64,000 nt of DNA. Origin: Anastrepha obliqua. Its lineage: Eukaryota > Arthropoda > Insecta > Diptera > Tephritidae. The notes below the pieces were generated by a model that saw only the letters and a program-made list of their open reading frames with translations, was not told the DNA's origin and made no database searches. A program made the position numbers and the translations under genes. Shown one piece after another: positions 22,690 to 33,148 of this stretch (the stretch's first letter is position 1; every line of letters starts with the position of its first letter). The DNA lies in contig NC_072893.1 in the NCBI RefSeq assembly GCF_027943255.1, positions 25,008,001 through 25,072,000 on the forward strand, in the 5' to 3' direction.

Positions 22690-23605
22690 ACACTTCGAGT
22701 TGCCGTAACTTTTACACGTCGGTGCGATGCTTCGTTTCGTACAAGCCATGGCGCATTGGCAAACATGCGTAACACCTTTGACTGGAGTCCTTCTAGCATT
22801 TCTAGGTTAGATTTTGAAGCCGAGTCCCATGTTTCAACTCCGTACGTGCAAGTTGGTTTGAGAGTTGTTTTATATACGAGGAGTTTATTTCTAAGTAACC
22901 AGTAAGGGAACAGAGTTTCAGCCTTTTAAAAATATATGCGATCGCCACGTGAGTCGCCTGTCTAGCAGAAGCTATGCATTATCTGTCTGAGGTGTTAAGG
23001 GGTTGTTTAGAGATACAACAGGGCATGAGCCGTAGCGCAGCATGAGAGTAATCTGCATAGATTTTATATGCCAGGTTTACAACTAGGAACTAACACTGTT
23101 GAGGTTTTCTTATGAGTAATAAGAAGCAATTGAGGCATGACTACTTTTGAACATTATAACCGTATCATGGGCATAAGTGTCTGTATATGTGCTCGTCGTT
23201 AAGGGTAGGTCGTCTGTGAACAAAGTGTACAAAATGGGTCCTAGAACAGTTCCTTGTGGTACACCTGCTTTAATTTCGTGGAGGTTTGTAGTTTCGTCGT
23301 TTATTTTGACAGGGAAATGTCTGCTATTCAGGTACGATTTCGAAAGCATATAGTAATTATGTAGGGGGCTAATTTTACGTGTGTACAGCAGGCTTTCATG
23401 CTATCCCTTATCAAAGGCTTGCGTAATATCTAAAAACATTGCAGTACAGTATTCCTTTTTCGAGTGCTTCACTAGCGCATTTGTACACGAAATTAACCTG
23501 CTCTGTAGTGGAGTGATGTTTCCGAAATCCAAATTGGTGTGCTGGAATGAGTTTTCTATGCTTAATTATAGGATTAAATCTTTTTAGAAGCAACCTTTCA
23601 AAAAG
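22690..23605 (-). pseudogene. Jockey-type LINE, RT 3' part (split by an insertion)
   Basis: This is the minus-strand second half of a Jockey-clade ORF2. From high to low coordinates it reads LFERLLLKRFNPIIKHRKLI and PAHQFGFRKHHSTTEQ (RT block 2a region), then VPVKIN-like strand FPVKIND, AGVPQGTVLGPILYTLFTDD (RT block B), a degenerate catalytic box TYAHDTVIM (YADD changed to YAHD) and a thumb ending KPTCTYGVETWDSASKSNLE near 22800. The active-site Asp change and several stops make it dead. Its 5' part continues at 24589-24965 beyond the inserted element. Confidence 0.85.
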
Positions 23606-23607
23606 TA

Positions 23608-24586
23608 GGGGAGGGGGCCCAGTTGTGACGCGGGTTTTGAAAAAAATTAAAATTTTTTCCTCAGTTCCGCAAATTGAAAAATGAAGAAGTTTAACATTTA
23701 ACTATTAACCAAACGCAACTTTTCTCCAAAGAAAGTATGTTTATTTGAGTTACTCAAAAAATTTTGGAACAAATTTGTTCAGGATAACTTTTTTTAGGAC
23801 AAAAAAAAAGTGGCCCAGTTGTGACGCACCTCAAGAAATTTACTGGAAATGAGAAAATATGAAAGGAATGTCACACCAATTGTTGTGATTTAATGATTTA
23901 TTTATTTTGAAGGCTTTCAATGGCAAAAATAATGAAAAATACAAAAGAAAATGTCCTTCAATGGCCATAAATGACAACGATTTTTATTCATCATCGTCAT
24001 CTAAATATTCCTAGTCGTCGTCCACGTCACTTTCGCAGTGTTTGCAAGTGAAATAACTTGCCTGCATGTTGGCGCACTTCAAATGAACTAGACGCTTGCA
24101 TACGTTGCAATTGATCGAGTTGGCAGTTGGTTTTTTTTAAACAACAACAAAAATGTAGGAATTCGGCAGTTCTATATGATCGTAGTGCAAAAAAAAGGTG
24201 CGTCATAACTGGGCCACCCGCTGAGTCACAACCGGGTCACGATGCTATTTTGTGTATGACAAGCAAGTTTTTTATAGACACCACATAATCACATAAATCC
24301 ATATAGAATCATAAAATATACGGCAAATACAATATTTTGATGCATTACACTCGCCTTTTCACTGTTAATTTCACAAAATTTTGGTACTTTGATAAAAATC
24401 AAAATAACTTTTTCGCACGATTTTCAACACGATGTTTGGTGCGTGTATACACAATGCGACTACTAACGTTGGTGTCTGCACAAAAACTGCTGAACGTCAA
24501 ACAAACATGATTGGCAGGGCTCAAACTGTCATTTTCATACCGCATGTCAAAAATATTTAGCTGCGTCACAACTGGGCCCCCTCCCC
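23608..24586. mobile_element. TA-flanked transposon with 23-24-bp ends, inserted in Jockey
   Basis: The element is 979 bp and is flanked by TA at 23606-23607 and 24587-24588. Ends are perfect inverted repeats: GGGGAGGGGGCCCAGTTGTG plus ACGC on the left, mirrored at 24563-24586. The end motif recurs internally. GTGGCCCAGTTGTGACGCAC lies about 205 bp in from the left, and its complement GTGCGTCATAACTGGGCCAC about 390 bp in from the right, next to a third partial copy (GTCACAACCGGGTCAC). On the minus strand at 24130-23985 a short tail encodes CNVCKRLVHLKCANMQASYF, then TCKHCE and an acidic end. That is a C2HC-C2 zinc-finger-like tail such as follows the DDE domain of some pogo-type transposases. 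The catalytic domain is absent, so this is a non-autonomous copy. The pogo affiliation is inference. Confidence 0.8.
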
Positions 24587-24588
24587 TA

Positions 24589-24965
24589 ATATAGGCAGAA
24601 GACTTATTGGCCTATAGTTGGAACAATGTTCGGAGGTTTCTCAGGCTTCGGAATAAGTATAATTTCAGCAGCTTTCCTCTGGATAGAAAAGAACTCGTTT
24701 TTGCTCATCGCATTAGGTATATAAATGATGTACATATTTATAGCAACATGTGGGTAACTGTTTTACAATCTTACTCATTATGAGGTCGCATCCCGGTGCC
24801 TTTTTTGTTTTGAGTTCTTTGCTTATCGCGTGTTTTACTTCTTTCCAAGTAAATCGTGGAATCGGTAAATCCATTTGAAATGGCACTGAGAAACAATTTT
24901 CAATTTTACGGTCTTCTTCTGCATTTTGACTTGGAAATGATACAAAAACCTCGGAAATGATATAT
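24589..24965 (-). pseudogene. Jockey-type LINE, RT 5' part
   Basis: This is the continuation of the Jockey element on the other side of the insertion at 23608-24586. From high to low coordinates it reads YIISEVFVSFPSQNAEEDRK, IENCFSVPFQMDLPIPRFTW, KEVKHAISKELKTKKAPGCD (RT block 1, K-x-P-G-x-D), then RKAAEIILIPKPEKPP and, after a frameshift, CSNYRPISLLPI (RT block 2). It is truncated upstream of about 24965, so the endonuclease is missing. Joining the last bases to 23605 continues into LFERLLLKRF. Confidence 0.85.
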
Positions 24966-25379
24966 ACAAGAAAATGTTCAATAACTCTGTGAAAAAAATT
25001 GTCAAAAATCAACGAAAATGTTGAGCCACTTGAAACTTGCAGTATTATTTAATGGAATATAAAGAATTTTCTAAGAATTCTTAATAAAAAACTGGAAATT
25101 TTGATGATTTTTGTTAATTTTGTAATAAGTTTGGAGCTTTGAGTTATATGATTTTTGTTGTAGAATGCAATATAGTTTTAGAAAAGCATATAAATAAACT
25201 TAACTACAAAAAACAAGAAAATATTTAATACCTAGTACTTCGCCGCGAAACTATTATTTTGATTTTTTTTTTTACTATTTAATCACTTATAAAGTTATAG
25301 CAACTTTTGCATAGCAAAAACTTAAAATTGTCCGAAAATAACGGTAACTTATGCGTTAAAAAATTTAATGAAAAATTGT

Positions 25380-25654
25380 CGATGGAACGAGGGACTCGCA
25401 GTGGAAAGAGAAGCCAAAGAACGGGGCCACTAAAAAAACCGTGCTTTTCACTTCGAGATGCTGCCAAAACTGGAAGCCGACAGACGGAAGGATACGTCCA
25501 AAAAGTGCGCAGAAATGAATGTTTACGATAATTTAAAAAGACTGCAGCACTTTCTCAAAATTATAAAAAGCACTTCCGCCAAAATTATACAGTCAAGACA
25601 TCCGAAAATATGGATTTGTGGTTATAGACGATGAAACATACGTCACGGGCGACA
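25380..25654 (+). pseudogene. Decayed Tc1/mariner-group transposase, 5' portion
   Basis: Frames in this stretch give FSLRDAAKTGSRQTEGYVQK, then VRRNE, a KTAALSQNYKKHFRQ linker and, shifted, GFVVIDDETYVTGDI. The last matches the first catalytic block (MDDETYVK-like) of a Tc1/mariner-group transposase. It is broken exactly at TTAA (25655-25658), where the MITE at 25659 inserted, and continues at 26451. No left terminal repeat is visible. Confidence 0.6.
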
Positions 25655-25658
25655 TTAA

Positions 25659-26446
25659 CCCTTAGGAGCATGGTGGGAAGCCAGGTTCCCACCTTCTTTT
25701 TTCTCAACTTTTCTCTACAGATTTGATATTTATGAAAATGGGACCGAGAAAATTTATTTATATGATAATCCATATATCAAAGAATGTAACTGAAACTAAG
25801 AAAATTGTTTTGCGTGAATTTATAAACAATTACAGATAAACAAATTGAAAAAATCGTCTATTTTCAGGAAAAAATTCATTTTTCAACAAAGTACATAATG
25901 TATAAAGATGGGACATGATACTATAAGGTTTTTGGGGTTGCTGATTACGAATCTGAGGTCAGATTTGAGAAATTCAATATGGCGGATACAAAATGGCGGA
26001 CATATTTTTTGAAAAATTGTTGGATACTCACCAAGTTTGATATTAGGGAGTTTTTGGGGTCGCTGATTACGAATTTTGGGTCAGATTTGAAAAATTCAAA
26101 ATGGCGGACATATTTTTTGAAAACTTGTTGGATACCAAAAACTCCCTAATATCAAACTTGGTGAGTATCCAACAATTTTTCAAAAAATATGTCCGCCATT
26201 TTGTATCCGCCATATTGAATTTCTCAAATCTGACTCAAGGTTCGTAATCAGCGACCCCAAAAACCCCCTAATGTCAAATTTGGTAAGTTTCCAAAAAATT
26301 TTTCAAAAAATAGGTCCGCCATTTTGTATCCGCCATATTGAATTTCTCAAATCTGACCTCATATTCGTAATCAGGGACCCCTGAAACCCTTAAAATTACA
26401 TGCAATCATAAAAGCGGTTGGTAAGTAAAATGTGTGCTTCAAAGGG
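25659..26446. mobile_element. TTAA-flanked piggyBac-like MITE with four-unit palindrome
   Basis: The element is 788 bp with TTAA at 25655-25658 and 26447-26450. The ends begin CCCTTAGGAGCAT and CCCTTTGAAGCAC (inward), both CCCTT, as in piggyBac-type elements. The interior holds four related ~100-125-bp units, two forward (about 25930-26055 and 26050-26136) and two inverted (26137-26265 and 26262-26395). The arms 25959-26055 and 26138-26234 are complementary over about 97 bases without a mismatch that I can see. Each unit contains AAAATGGCGGACATATTTTT and CGCTGATTACGAAT-like motifs. No transposase is encoded. Confidence 0.82.
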
Positions 26447-26450
26447 TTAA

Positions 26451-26640
26451 GCAGATTCAGAGCGCTGAGTTTTAGACTGCAACGAAGAGAGGAGGAGTTG
26501 CAGGTGCTTTTACGAAAAAACTGTTGGGCGAGTTTTTAAAAAAATTTTGGTTTGCTAAGCGCTCTGCCAGCGTGGTATGAAAAGCAAAACGTTCATTACT
26601 ACGGCATTAATAGAAGCTAGCAAAGAGGTAGAACGAGATC
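26451..26640 (+). pseudogene. Decayed Tc1/mariner-group transposase, 3' portion
   Basis: After the MITE the frame resumes as KQIQSAEF, a stop, TATKRGGVAGAFTKKLLGEF, then ALCQRGMKSK-like and FITTALIEASKE readings in shifted frames. This follows the order seen in the same family (ETYV..DFKQ..G.EFYTA...KF..K..VWQA.C..G.KS..F.T). It is truncated near 26640 where the next MITE unit starts, and the second and third catalytic Asp are not present. Confidence 0.55.
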
Positions 26641-26645
26641 AGAAG

Positions 26646-26975
26646 AGTGTAGGCGCAAAATTAATAATCCAATTTTGGTTTTGAATAAAATTTTTACGAA
26701 ATATCAAAAAAATGATTTTGAGCGATGGCGCTTGTGTTTGTGTATTTTTTTCTCTATGAAATACAATGCGGCGCAAAATTAATCATCCATTTTTATTTTT
26801 TTTAATATCTGTTTTACTAAATAAAAAATATCTATTTTGACCTTTACGCGCTCCATTGCTTGTTTTTTATATACTGCTGCCCTCTAGTTCACAAGTGTCA
26901 AATATGATAGACGTAAGACGCCATTTCCAAATATTATAACCCCTCCGACAGGATGATGAATTTTGCGCCACCTTC
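26646..26975. mobile_element. GGTGGCGC-family MITE with one extra left-end unit
   Basis: A full copy occupies 26764-26975 (212 bp) between TA at 26762-26763 and TA at 26976-26977. Its left end CAATGCGGCGCAAAATTAAT is mirrored by ATGAATTTTGCGCCACCTTC. Directly upstream, 26646-26763 is a second left half (GTAGGCGCAAAATTAATAAT then GGTTTTGAATAAAATTTTTA) ending TATGAAATA. The locus therefore has two left ends and one right end. It is a minimal version of the large array at 46.7-48.6 kb. Confidence 0.8.
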
Positions 26976-26977
26976 TA

Positions 26978-28935
26978 GTCGATATCCGCATTTATTCCAT
27001 ACTAGTTAAAAATTAGTTGCAAATACGCCAATTGAGAAAACAGTTGAATTAAAACAAAACAGCATTTTTTGCGCCTATAGAGGCTACACATACATACATA
27101 CATACGAGTATATTCACACTCAGACCGCAAACCATACACGCACGTGAACGCTTGCTCGCCGATGTGTTTGCCTTCATTTGCAGCCACGCGTATGCACAGG
27201 CATTTCCACTCACAATACAGATAAACTTGTATATAATGGCCATATAAACAAGCAGGAAATGAAAACTGGTACGCATTGGCGAGAAATCAATCCTCCACCA
27301 ACTGACTGCAACAGCCGCCAACAGCCAATTTTTGTATGCTTTCGGGCGCACAGACGCGCTCGACGCATGCAAATCAGCTCAACAGCCGGGGCAGCAGCAA
27401 AAAAAAAAAAAACAAAAGCGAGACCAAATACACCACAAACACAGGCACACATGCACAAGCACACAAATCAACTGAATTGTTTTGCGCTGCCGAAAAAAGG
27501 GAATCGTAAATTCACTTCAATGATGATAAAGTGCGCAATCAAATGAGTGCCGGGCCATATGCGCCTAAGTATGTAATAATAGTTGAAAGCAAGTCCAGTG
27601 GTGCCCACATGCGAGTATGTGTGAGTGCACACACACACACACACACAGCGAAGTGCATGGACAGCGCGTAGAGGCACGTTTAATAGTATTTAGTGACCCA
27701 AAAACGTTGCAGCTGCGGTTGCGGCAGATAAATAAATTCACGCGTCATCAATAAATGAACCGACAAGCAACATTTCCTTGGCGTTACAGTCGAACGAGAT
27801 CGCGTTTCTGTGCACATTCACATTTGCATTTGCATTTACATTCGCATTTGTATGGAAATAAGGCACATATTTCAATTTTTTTCGGTTTTTTGTTTTTTGG
27901 TTTGTGTTTTTCGCCTCACTCCCCCGACTGGTGGAAACCAGAAATGTACGTGGGAGCGGAAATCAAATGGCGTTACAGTTCATTTTGTATAAAATTAGAT
28001 TCTCTAATGCAGTGCCAGTAAAGTAGATGGCGCTGCAAAAACAAAAACCATGAAATGACAAACGGTAAATATACAGCTATATCAAGATAGCTTGAAAAAT
28101 CGAGCGCACATTTTATGCTCTGCATGTGAAGAGTCCTTGAATGGGCAGAGTACTTGTATGTGTATGTATATGTATGTGTCTATGTATATGTATGTGTGTA
28201 TATATAGGTGTGGCGCATATGTTCATGTGTGCACTTTTGCGGTGTTTTTTCTTCATAAACTGACAATCCTCACCTCGCCTCAACGCACAAAAGCAGCAAC
28301 AAAAGAAAGAACCTCATAGAAAACTGCAACACTTTATCAACCCCATTCAACTTTTCTATTCCTATTCTTTCTTCTTGCGCTCGTATTTGTCTTTGCACCC
28401 ATATGTAACAACATATGTAAATGGGCAGAGCACTCAGTTTTCATCTTGGTCGCAAATCTCACGTACAAACTGTCTTTTTTCTAATATTCTATTATCCTTC
28501 GCAGTTATTATTATTTTTTGTTTTGTTTGCTGAATTGATTTTCACTTCGCTTACACCTGCAAAAATATTTGACAGACGCTTACGCGTATGAATTCCATTA
28601 GTTGGTTCTTAGCTTCTTAGCACTGCGAAAAATGTTAGCACAGAAAGTAAAACATTTTTTAACCGCCTGAATTGGAGAAGGATTTTTGATGAAGCTATGG
28701 TCCACCACAGACTGTTACGCTAAGAGAGAGAGAGAGAGAACCACCGTTGGACAAATTCGTCGAAGATGGAACTTATATAAACCTTTTTTTCGTTCTGTTC
28801 AAGGATTCTTTTTAGAAGATTATATTCACAAATCGATAGAAAATTAAATTTTAAAAAGCCACCTGGAAGTTCAAGCCATTCTAAATAATAGAAACACATT
28901 CTGTCAATAAAATATCGGGAATTGTTCTATCAAAG
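26978..28935. other. Non-coding DNA with CA and GA microsatellites
   Basis: I see no gene. Simple repeats include (CA)n near 27628-27648, GTAT-rich DNA at 28155-28205 and (GA)n at 28724-28738. Open frames in 27002-27546 on both strands are compositionally driven. Confidence 0.55.
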
Positions 28936-31040
28936 TCTAAGTTTTAGTTGCTGGAATGTTGGTACAACTGTCCTCTATAGTGTCGCAGAATTTGAGCGTG
29001 ATCTGTTAATTAGCTTGTTTTTGGCATTTAATTTATGCGATGGACGGGGCAAGATAAGAAAACCATAGAACCTTGCGACGTCTACTACAGCTGCCATGTA
29101 AAGGGGCTCAATTTCGGTGTCGGGTTTTTGGTGGGAGAGAGACTTCGACGCCAAGTATAGTACTGTCGTTCACTCCGGAGGACGACCGTTTCGCAACAAT
29201 CCGCATCAAAGCCCGTTTTTTCAACATATCGCTAATTTGCGCCCACGCCGGACGGAAGAGAAGGACGATGCGACCAAAGATTCCTTCTATGAGCGCTTGG
29301 AACGTTCGTATGAGCGCTGCCCCCGCCACGACATAAAAATCGTGCTTAGCGACTTCAACGCCAAGGTGGGCAAGGAGGGAATTTTTGGTCCCACAGTCGG
29401 AAAATTCAACCTGCACAATGAAACATCCGGTAATGGACAGAGGCTGGTCGACTTCGCTGGGGCCCGAAACATGGTAGTCTACAGCACCAGATTCCAGCAT
29501 AAAAAGATACACCAAGCTACCTGGCTGTCTCCTGATCAAAAAACGCGAAACCATATCGATGATGTTGTGATAGATGAAAGACACGCTTCTGGTGTATTAG
29601 ATGTACGAAAGTTCCGATGACCCAACATCGACTCGGATCATTACCTCGTTGCAGCCAAACTACGCACACGCGTCCGTACAGCAAAAAACGTTAATCTAAC
29701 TACGCAAAGAATGTTCGACATCGAAAAGCTGCAATCACAACAGACAGCCAGAAGATTCGCCACTCGACTCTGACCCCTCCGCTCAGCGAGTACTGCCCAA
29801 CAAACCGGCATGCACGAACAATGGAGACACATTTCTCGTTCTCTACGTACCGCCGTCGAAGAAGAAATCGGATTCCGGGGAGCCCGAAAAAACAGAAAAA
29901 CAGTTGGTACGACGAGGAATGTCATGCTGCCGCCGAACGAAAAGATGCTGCCTATAGAGCCACGCTGGGATCGGGCGCAACGCGAGCCATGTGGGATCGC
30001 CACAGAGAGCTAAAAAAGGAAGAGAGACGTATTATTCGACAGAAGAAACGAGAGGCCGATACACGTGACTGCGGGGAGCTTGAGATGCTGGCCAATAGGA
30101 ACAACGCCTGTAAGAACAAAGACGGCGAACTGGTGACCGAGCATTCTTTAATTATGGAGGGAACATTTCTCGAGCCTATTAAATAGTGACAGCTGCGCAT
30201 GTCACAGAGAATGTGAAGATCCCGATACCCCAATCGTTGACGACGGAATTGTCGTTCCGCTACCCGACCATGACGAGGTGAGAATAGCGATAAGGCGGCT
30301 AAAGAACAACAAAGCCGCGCGCGTCGACGGACTACCGGCTGAGCTATACAAACATGGCGGCGAGGAGCTGGTAAGGTGCATGCATCAGCTCCTATGAAAA
30401 ATATGGTCGAATGAAAGCATGCCTGCCGATTGGCCTGCTCTGCCCAATCCATAAGAAGGGTGATCCTGTAATCTGTCCAATTACCACGGGATTAGGTTCA
30501 CGCCTATAAGGTTCTAGCGAGCATATTGTGTTAAAGGCTGAAGCCCACCGTCAACCAACTTATTGGACCTTACTGTTAGTTCTGCCTTTTCCACGAAATC
30601 CAACGTAGAATCTCTCTTGCCAACAAGTGCTACTTTGGACTAAGTAGGCAATTGAGTAGTAAAGTCCTCTCTCGACGAACAAAACTAACATCCGATGAAG
30701 CGACGCTTGGAGTGTTTGAGAGAAAGATTCTGCGCAAGATTGTTGGACCTTTGCATGTTGGCAACGTCGAATATCGCAGACGATGGGACAATGAGCTGTA
30801 TGAGCTTTACGACGACATAGACATAACGCAGCGAATAAAGATCCAGCGGCTACGCTGACTGGGTCATGTCATCTTAATGGATACAAACGCTCCGGCTCAG
30901 AAAGTATTCGATGCGGTATCAGCTGGTGGTAGCAGAGGAAGAGGGCGGCCGCCTCTGCGTTGGAAAGCTCAGGTGGAGAAGGACTTGCCTGCACTTGGAG
31001 TATCCAACTGGCGCCGGTCAGTTGGAAAAATAAACGACTG
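28936..31040 (+). pseudogene. RTE-clade LINE, endonuclease and RT, multiply broken
   Basis: The element begins with a WNVGTT-like endonuclease start, then SPFFQHIANLRPRRTEEKDD, ATKDSFYERLERSYERCPRH, DIKIVLSDFNAKVGKE (GDFNAK-type motif with Ser for Gly) and NHIDDVVID. After 29620 frames shift: DSDHYLVAAKLR (SDH catalytic block), then RHELKKEERRIIRQKKREAD-type linker, LKNNKAARVDGLPAELYKHG (RT block 1) and SNESMPADWPALP. The central RT with YADD is deleted around 30480-30650. The tail has FERKILRKIVGPLHVG, YELYDDIDITQRIKIQRLR, LGHVILMDTNAPAQKVFDAV and RGRGRPPLRWKAQVEKD. A normal RTE ORF is over 3 kb; this copy is about 2.1 kb. Inactive. Confidence 0.85.
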
Positions 31041-31589
31041 ATTAAGAAGAATCAATGACTAATTAAGAAGAAAATGAATCAACAATGTAAATCATTTATA
31101 CGCATTTACATAAAGTAGGAAGAAGGTACTGAAAAATAAATGAATGATTCATCTATGATTCACGGCGAATATTTTCTGAAAGAAGCACAAGTAAACATCA
31201 AAAGGCTTGTACTTAAATGGGTTCCAGGACACCCCGGTGTTCAAGAAAGCAAAATTGCCGAAGAATTGGTCAACCGTGGATCAGCGGTGCCCCCACAGAG
31301 GCCAGAGCCAATAATCGGAATCAGTTCCACAGGAATCATGAATTGGATCAGCGATTATGTAGGCAATCTACATAAAGAGCGATGGTCCGGTCTGGAACGC
31401 TGCAGAAAGGCAAAGTGTTTTGTGACAAGTCTGAATAGAAAACTGTCAAACTTTCTAATAAAACTTGGAAGGAAAGACGTTCGGTTGATGGTCGGTATCA
31501 TTACAGGACTAAACCCATGGAGTCAGCATATAACCACCATTGGGATCATTGAGGATCCAATGTGCCTGTCTTGCTTGGAGGAGGCGGAT
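31041..31589 (+). pseudogene. LINE RNase H/C-terminal fragment, first part
   Basis: The coding remnant starts about 31150 and reads KRLVLKWVPGHPGVQESKIA, EELVNRG, the last RNase H block (WVPGHxGxxxNxxADELAR type, with several substitutions). It continues to RWSGLERCRKAKCFVTSLNR, SNFLIKLGRKDVRLMVGIIT, GLNPWSQHI and DPMCLSCLEEAD, the start of a C-terminal CxxC zinc knuckle. At 31590 the frame is interrupted by a SINE and resumes at 31915. The family is LOA/I-group by order of domains. The RT and most of RNase H are missing upstream. Confidence 0.8.
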
Positions 31590-31914
31590 AAAATAAAATA
31601 AATAATTGGCGCGTACACTTCTGTTAGGTGTTTGGCCGAGCTCCTCCTCCTATTTGTGGTGTGCGTCTTGATGTTGTTCCACAAATGGAGGAACCTACAG
31701 TTTCAAGCCGACTCCGAACGGCAGATATTTTTATGAGGAGCTTTTTCATGGCAGAAATACACTCGAAGGTTTGCCATTGCCTACCGAGGGGCGACCGCTA
31801 TTAGAAAAATGTTTTTATTAATTTTGCTTTCACCGAGATTCGAACCAACGACCTCTCAGTGAATTCCGAATGGTGATCACGCACCAACCCATTCGGCTAC
31901 GGCGGCCGGACTGA
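31590..31914 (-). mobile_element. tRNA-derived SINE inserted in a LINE frame
   Basis: On the minus strand the head has a near-consensus box A (TAGCCGAATGGGTTGGTGCG) and box B (GGTTCGAATCTCGG) within 31828-31908. This is a Pol III promoter in tRNA arrangement. The body of about 200 bp follows, then an AT tail reading TTATTTATTTTATTTT at 31590-31605. The promoter boxes look intact, so this copy is fairly young. It splits the LINE reading ...CLEEAD | EHFLCECPAF.... A diverged second copy lies at 16655-16890. No clear target-site duplication was found. Confidence 0.85.
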
Positions 31915-32200
31915 GCATTTTCTCTGTGAGTGTCCTGCATTTGCTAGCGCAAGGCAACGAGTTTTGGGTTCCGATGTCATAAGAAGAGTAAAACTCGTTT
32001 TCTCGAACTGGAAGATATTTTCAGATTTGCCAAAGAATCTGGAAAATTCTCACAGAACTAAACTACCTTTATCTCTGTCTCTATTCTTTCCCATCTCTTT
32101 CTCTGACACTTTTCTCCTTTTCTCCTTGACTATCTACGCGCTCTCCAGAGCTCTAAGTACAATGGGTTTTTAGCCTGAGTGTTTTAGAAGCCACCAAATC
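31915..32200 (+). pseudogene. LINE C-terminal fragment, second part
   Basis: The sequence resumes the LINE frame broken by the SINE: EHFLCECPAFASARQRVLGS, then DVIRRVKLVFSNWKIFSDLP. The H and C of EHFLCEC complete the CxxC...HxxxxC knuckle begun at 31575. The 3' end of the element is not sharply defined. The text to about 32200 may be its untranslated tail. Confidence 0.75.
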
Positions 32201-32413
32201 TTCTGGTGCTCCTTGGCTCGACCTATTCAAATTTCAATTTGAAACATCAAAAGACGAAGCTTTAACCGTTTTGCATCATTCGACGGAATAATCCGCGAAA
32301 AGAACTCTCTCTCTCATCACCAAGAACGAAAAAACCACAATAAATAATTTATTGTGTTTAATTTTGAGGAAAATAAATAATTTTTATAATCCTGTAACAA
32401 TCCTTTTCATTAA

Positions 32414-33144
32414 GGGGGGAGATACATGTAAAATGTTAAAAAAAAAAATTTTTTTTTTCCCCCATAATATGTTAGTATAGACCTTTCAGAATATGTTACC
32501 AAATTTTTAGAACATAATTTTCAGTATTTCTCATATTATAGAGCGTAAACCGTGACAACTCTATTCTTTGCCTTCGAGCTCTGGGACTTTTTAGTCACGT
32601 TTTTCTCAAAACTATATTTCTCGGATTGGCGTACACGATAACTCGAAAAGTTATTGACCGATCTTCCTGAAATTTTGCACACATCTTTCTAATGATATTA
32701 CTTTCTATGTGAACCTACAAGTTTCCAAAAATTTTTTGAGAAAATAATTTTTTTAGAGCAAAACAACATGAAAAATTAGGGCCAAAATTCCTTTTATTTT
32801 TTTTAAGCATTGTATTTCGTGAATTTTTAATTTTTTTTTAATTTTTTTAGGTTCACCGACAAATTATGACATTAATAAACACAAAAATGTTTGTTTTTTG
32901 GTTTTCAGATCACTAGAAACGATGCTAGAATGCCCGCCGATTAAAACGCCTCGCTCCGACCTTCACAGGAAGAATTTCACGTATACCCGCCATTTTAAAT
33001 TATTATAATCAAAACATTTTTTTTATTATTTTAATATTTAAACAAAATACATGCCAATTTTTAAAAACATATAATGACTCTTTAATAAAAAAAATAAATC
33101 ACAAACATCAAGGAAAATTTAAGCATTTACATGTATCTCCCCCC
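32414..33144. mobile_element. TTAA-flanked MITE, family M2, copy 1
   Basis: The element is 731 bp with TTAA at 32410-32413 and 33145-33148. Its ends are GGGGGGAGATACATGTAAA on the left and the same sequence inward from the right. The interior shares long blocks with 53375-54092: TTGGCGTACACGATAACTCG followed by AAAAGTTATTGACCGATC, GAAATTTTGCACACAT, TATTACTTTCTATGTGAAC and ATGCCCGCCGATT. It has no coding capacity. TTAA duplications suggest mobilisation by a piggyBac-type transposase, although the G-rich terminus is not the usual CCC start. Confidence 0.82.
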
Positions 33145-33148
33145 TTAA

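Noticed and set aside
27049..27546. Overlapping open frames on both strands
   Set aside because: They overlap antiparallel in repeat-rich DNA and neither has a domain.
31828..31908. Functional tRNA gene
   Set aside because: Both promoter boxes are good, but the sequence continues into a SINE body with an AT tail and no proper anticodon arm; it is better explained as a SINE head.
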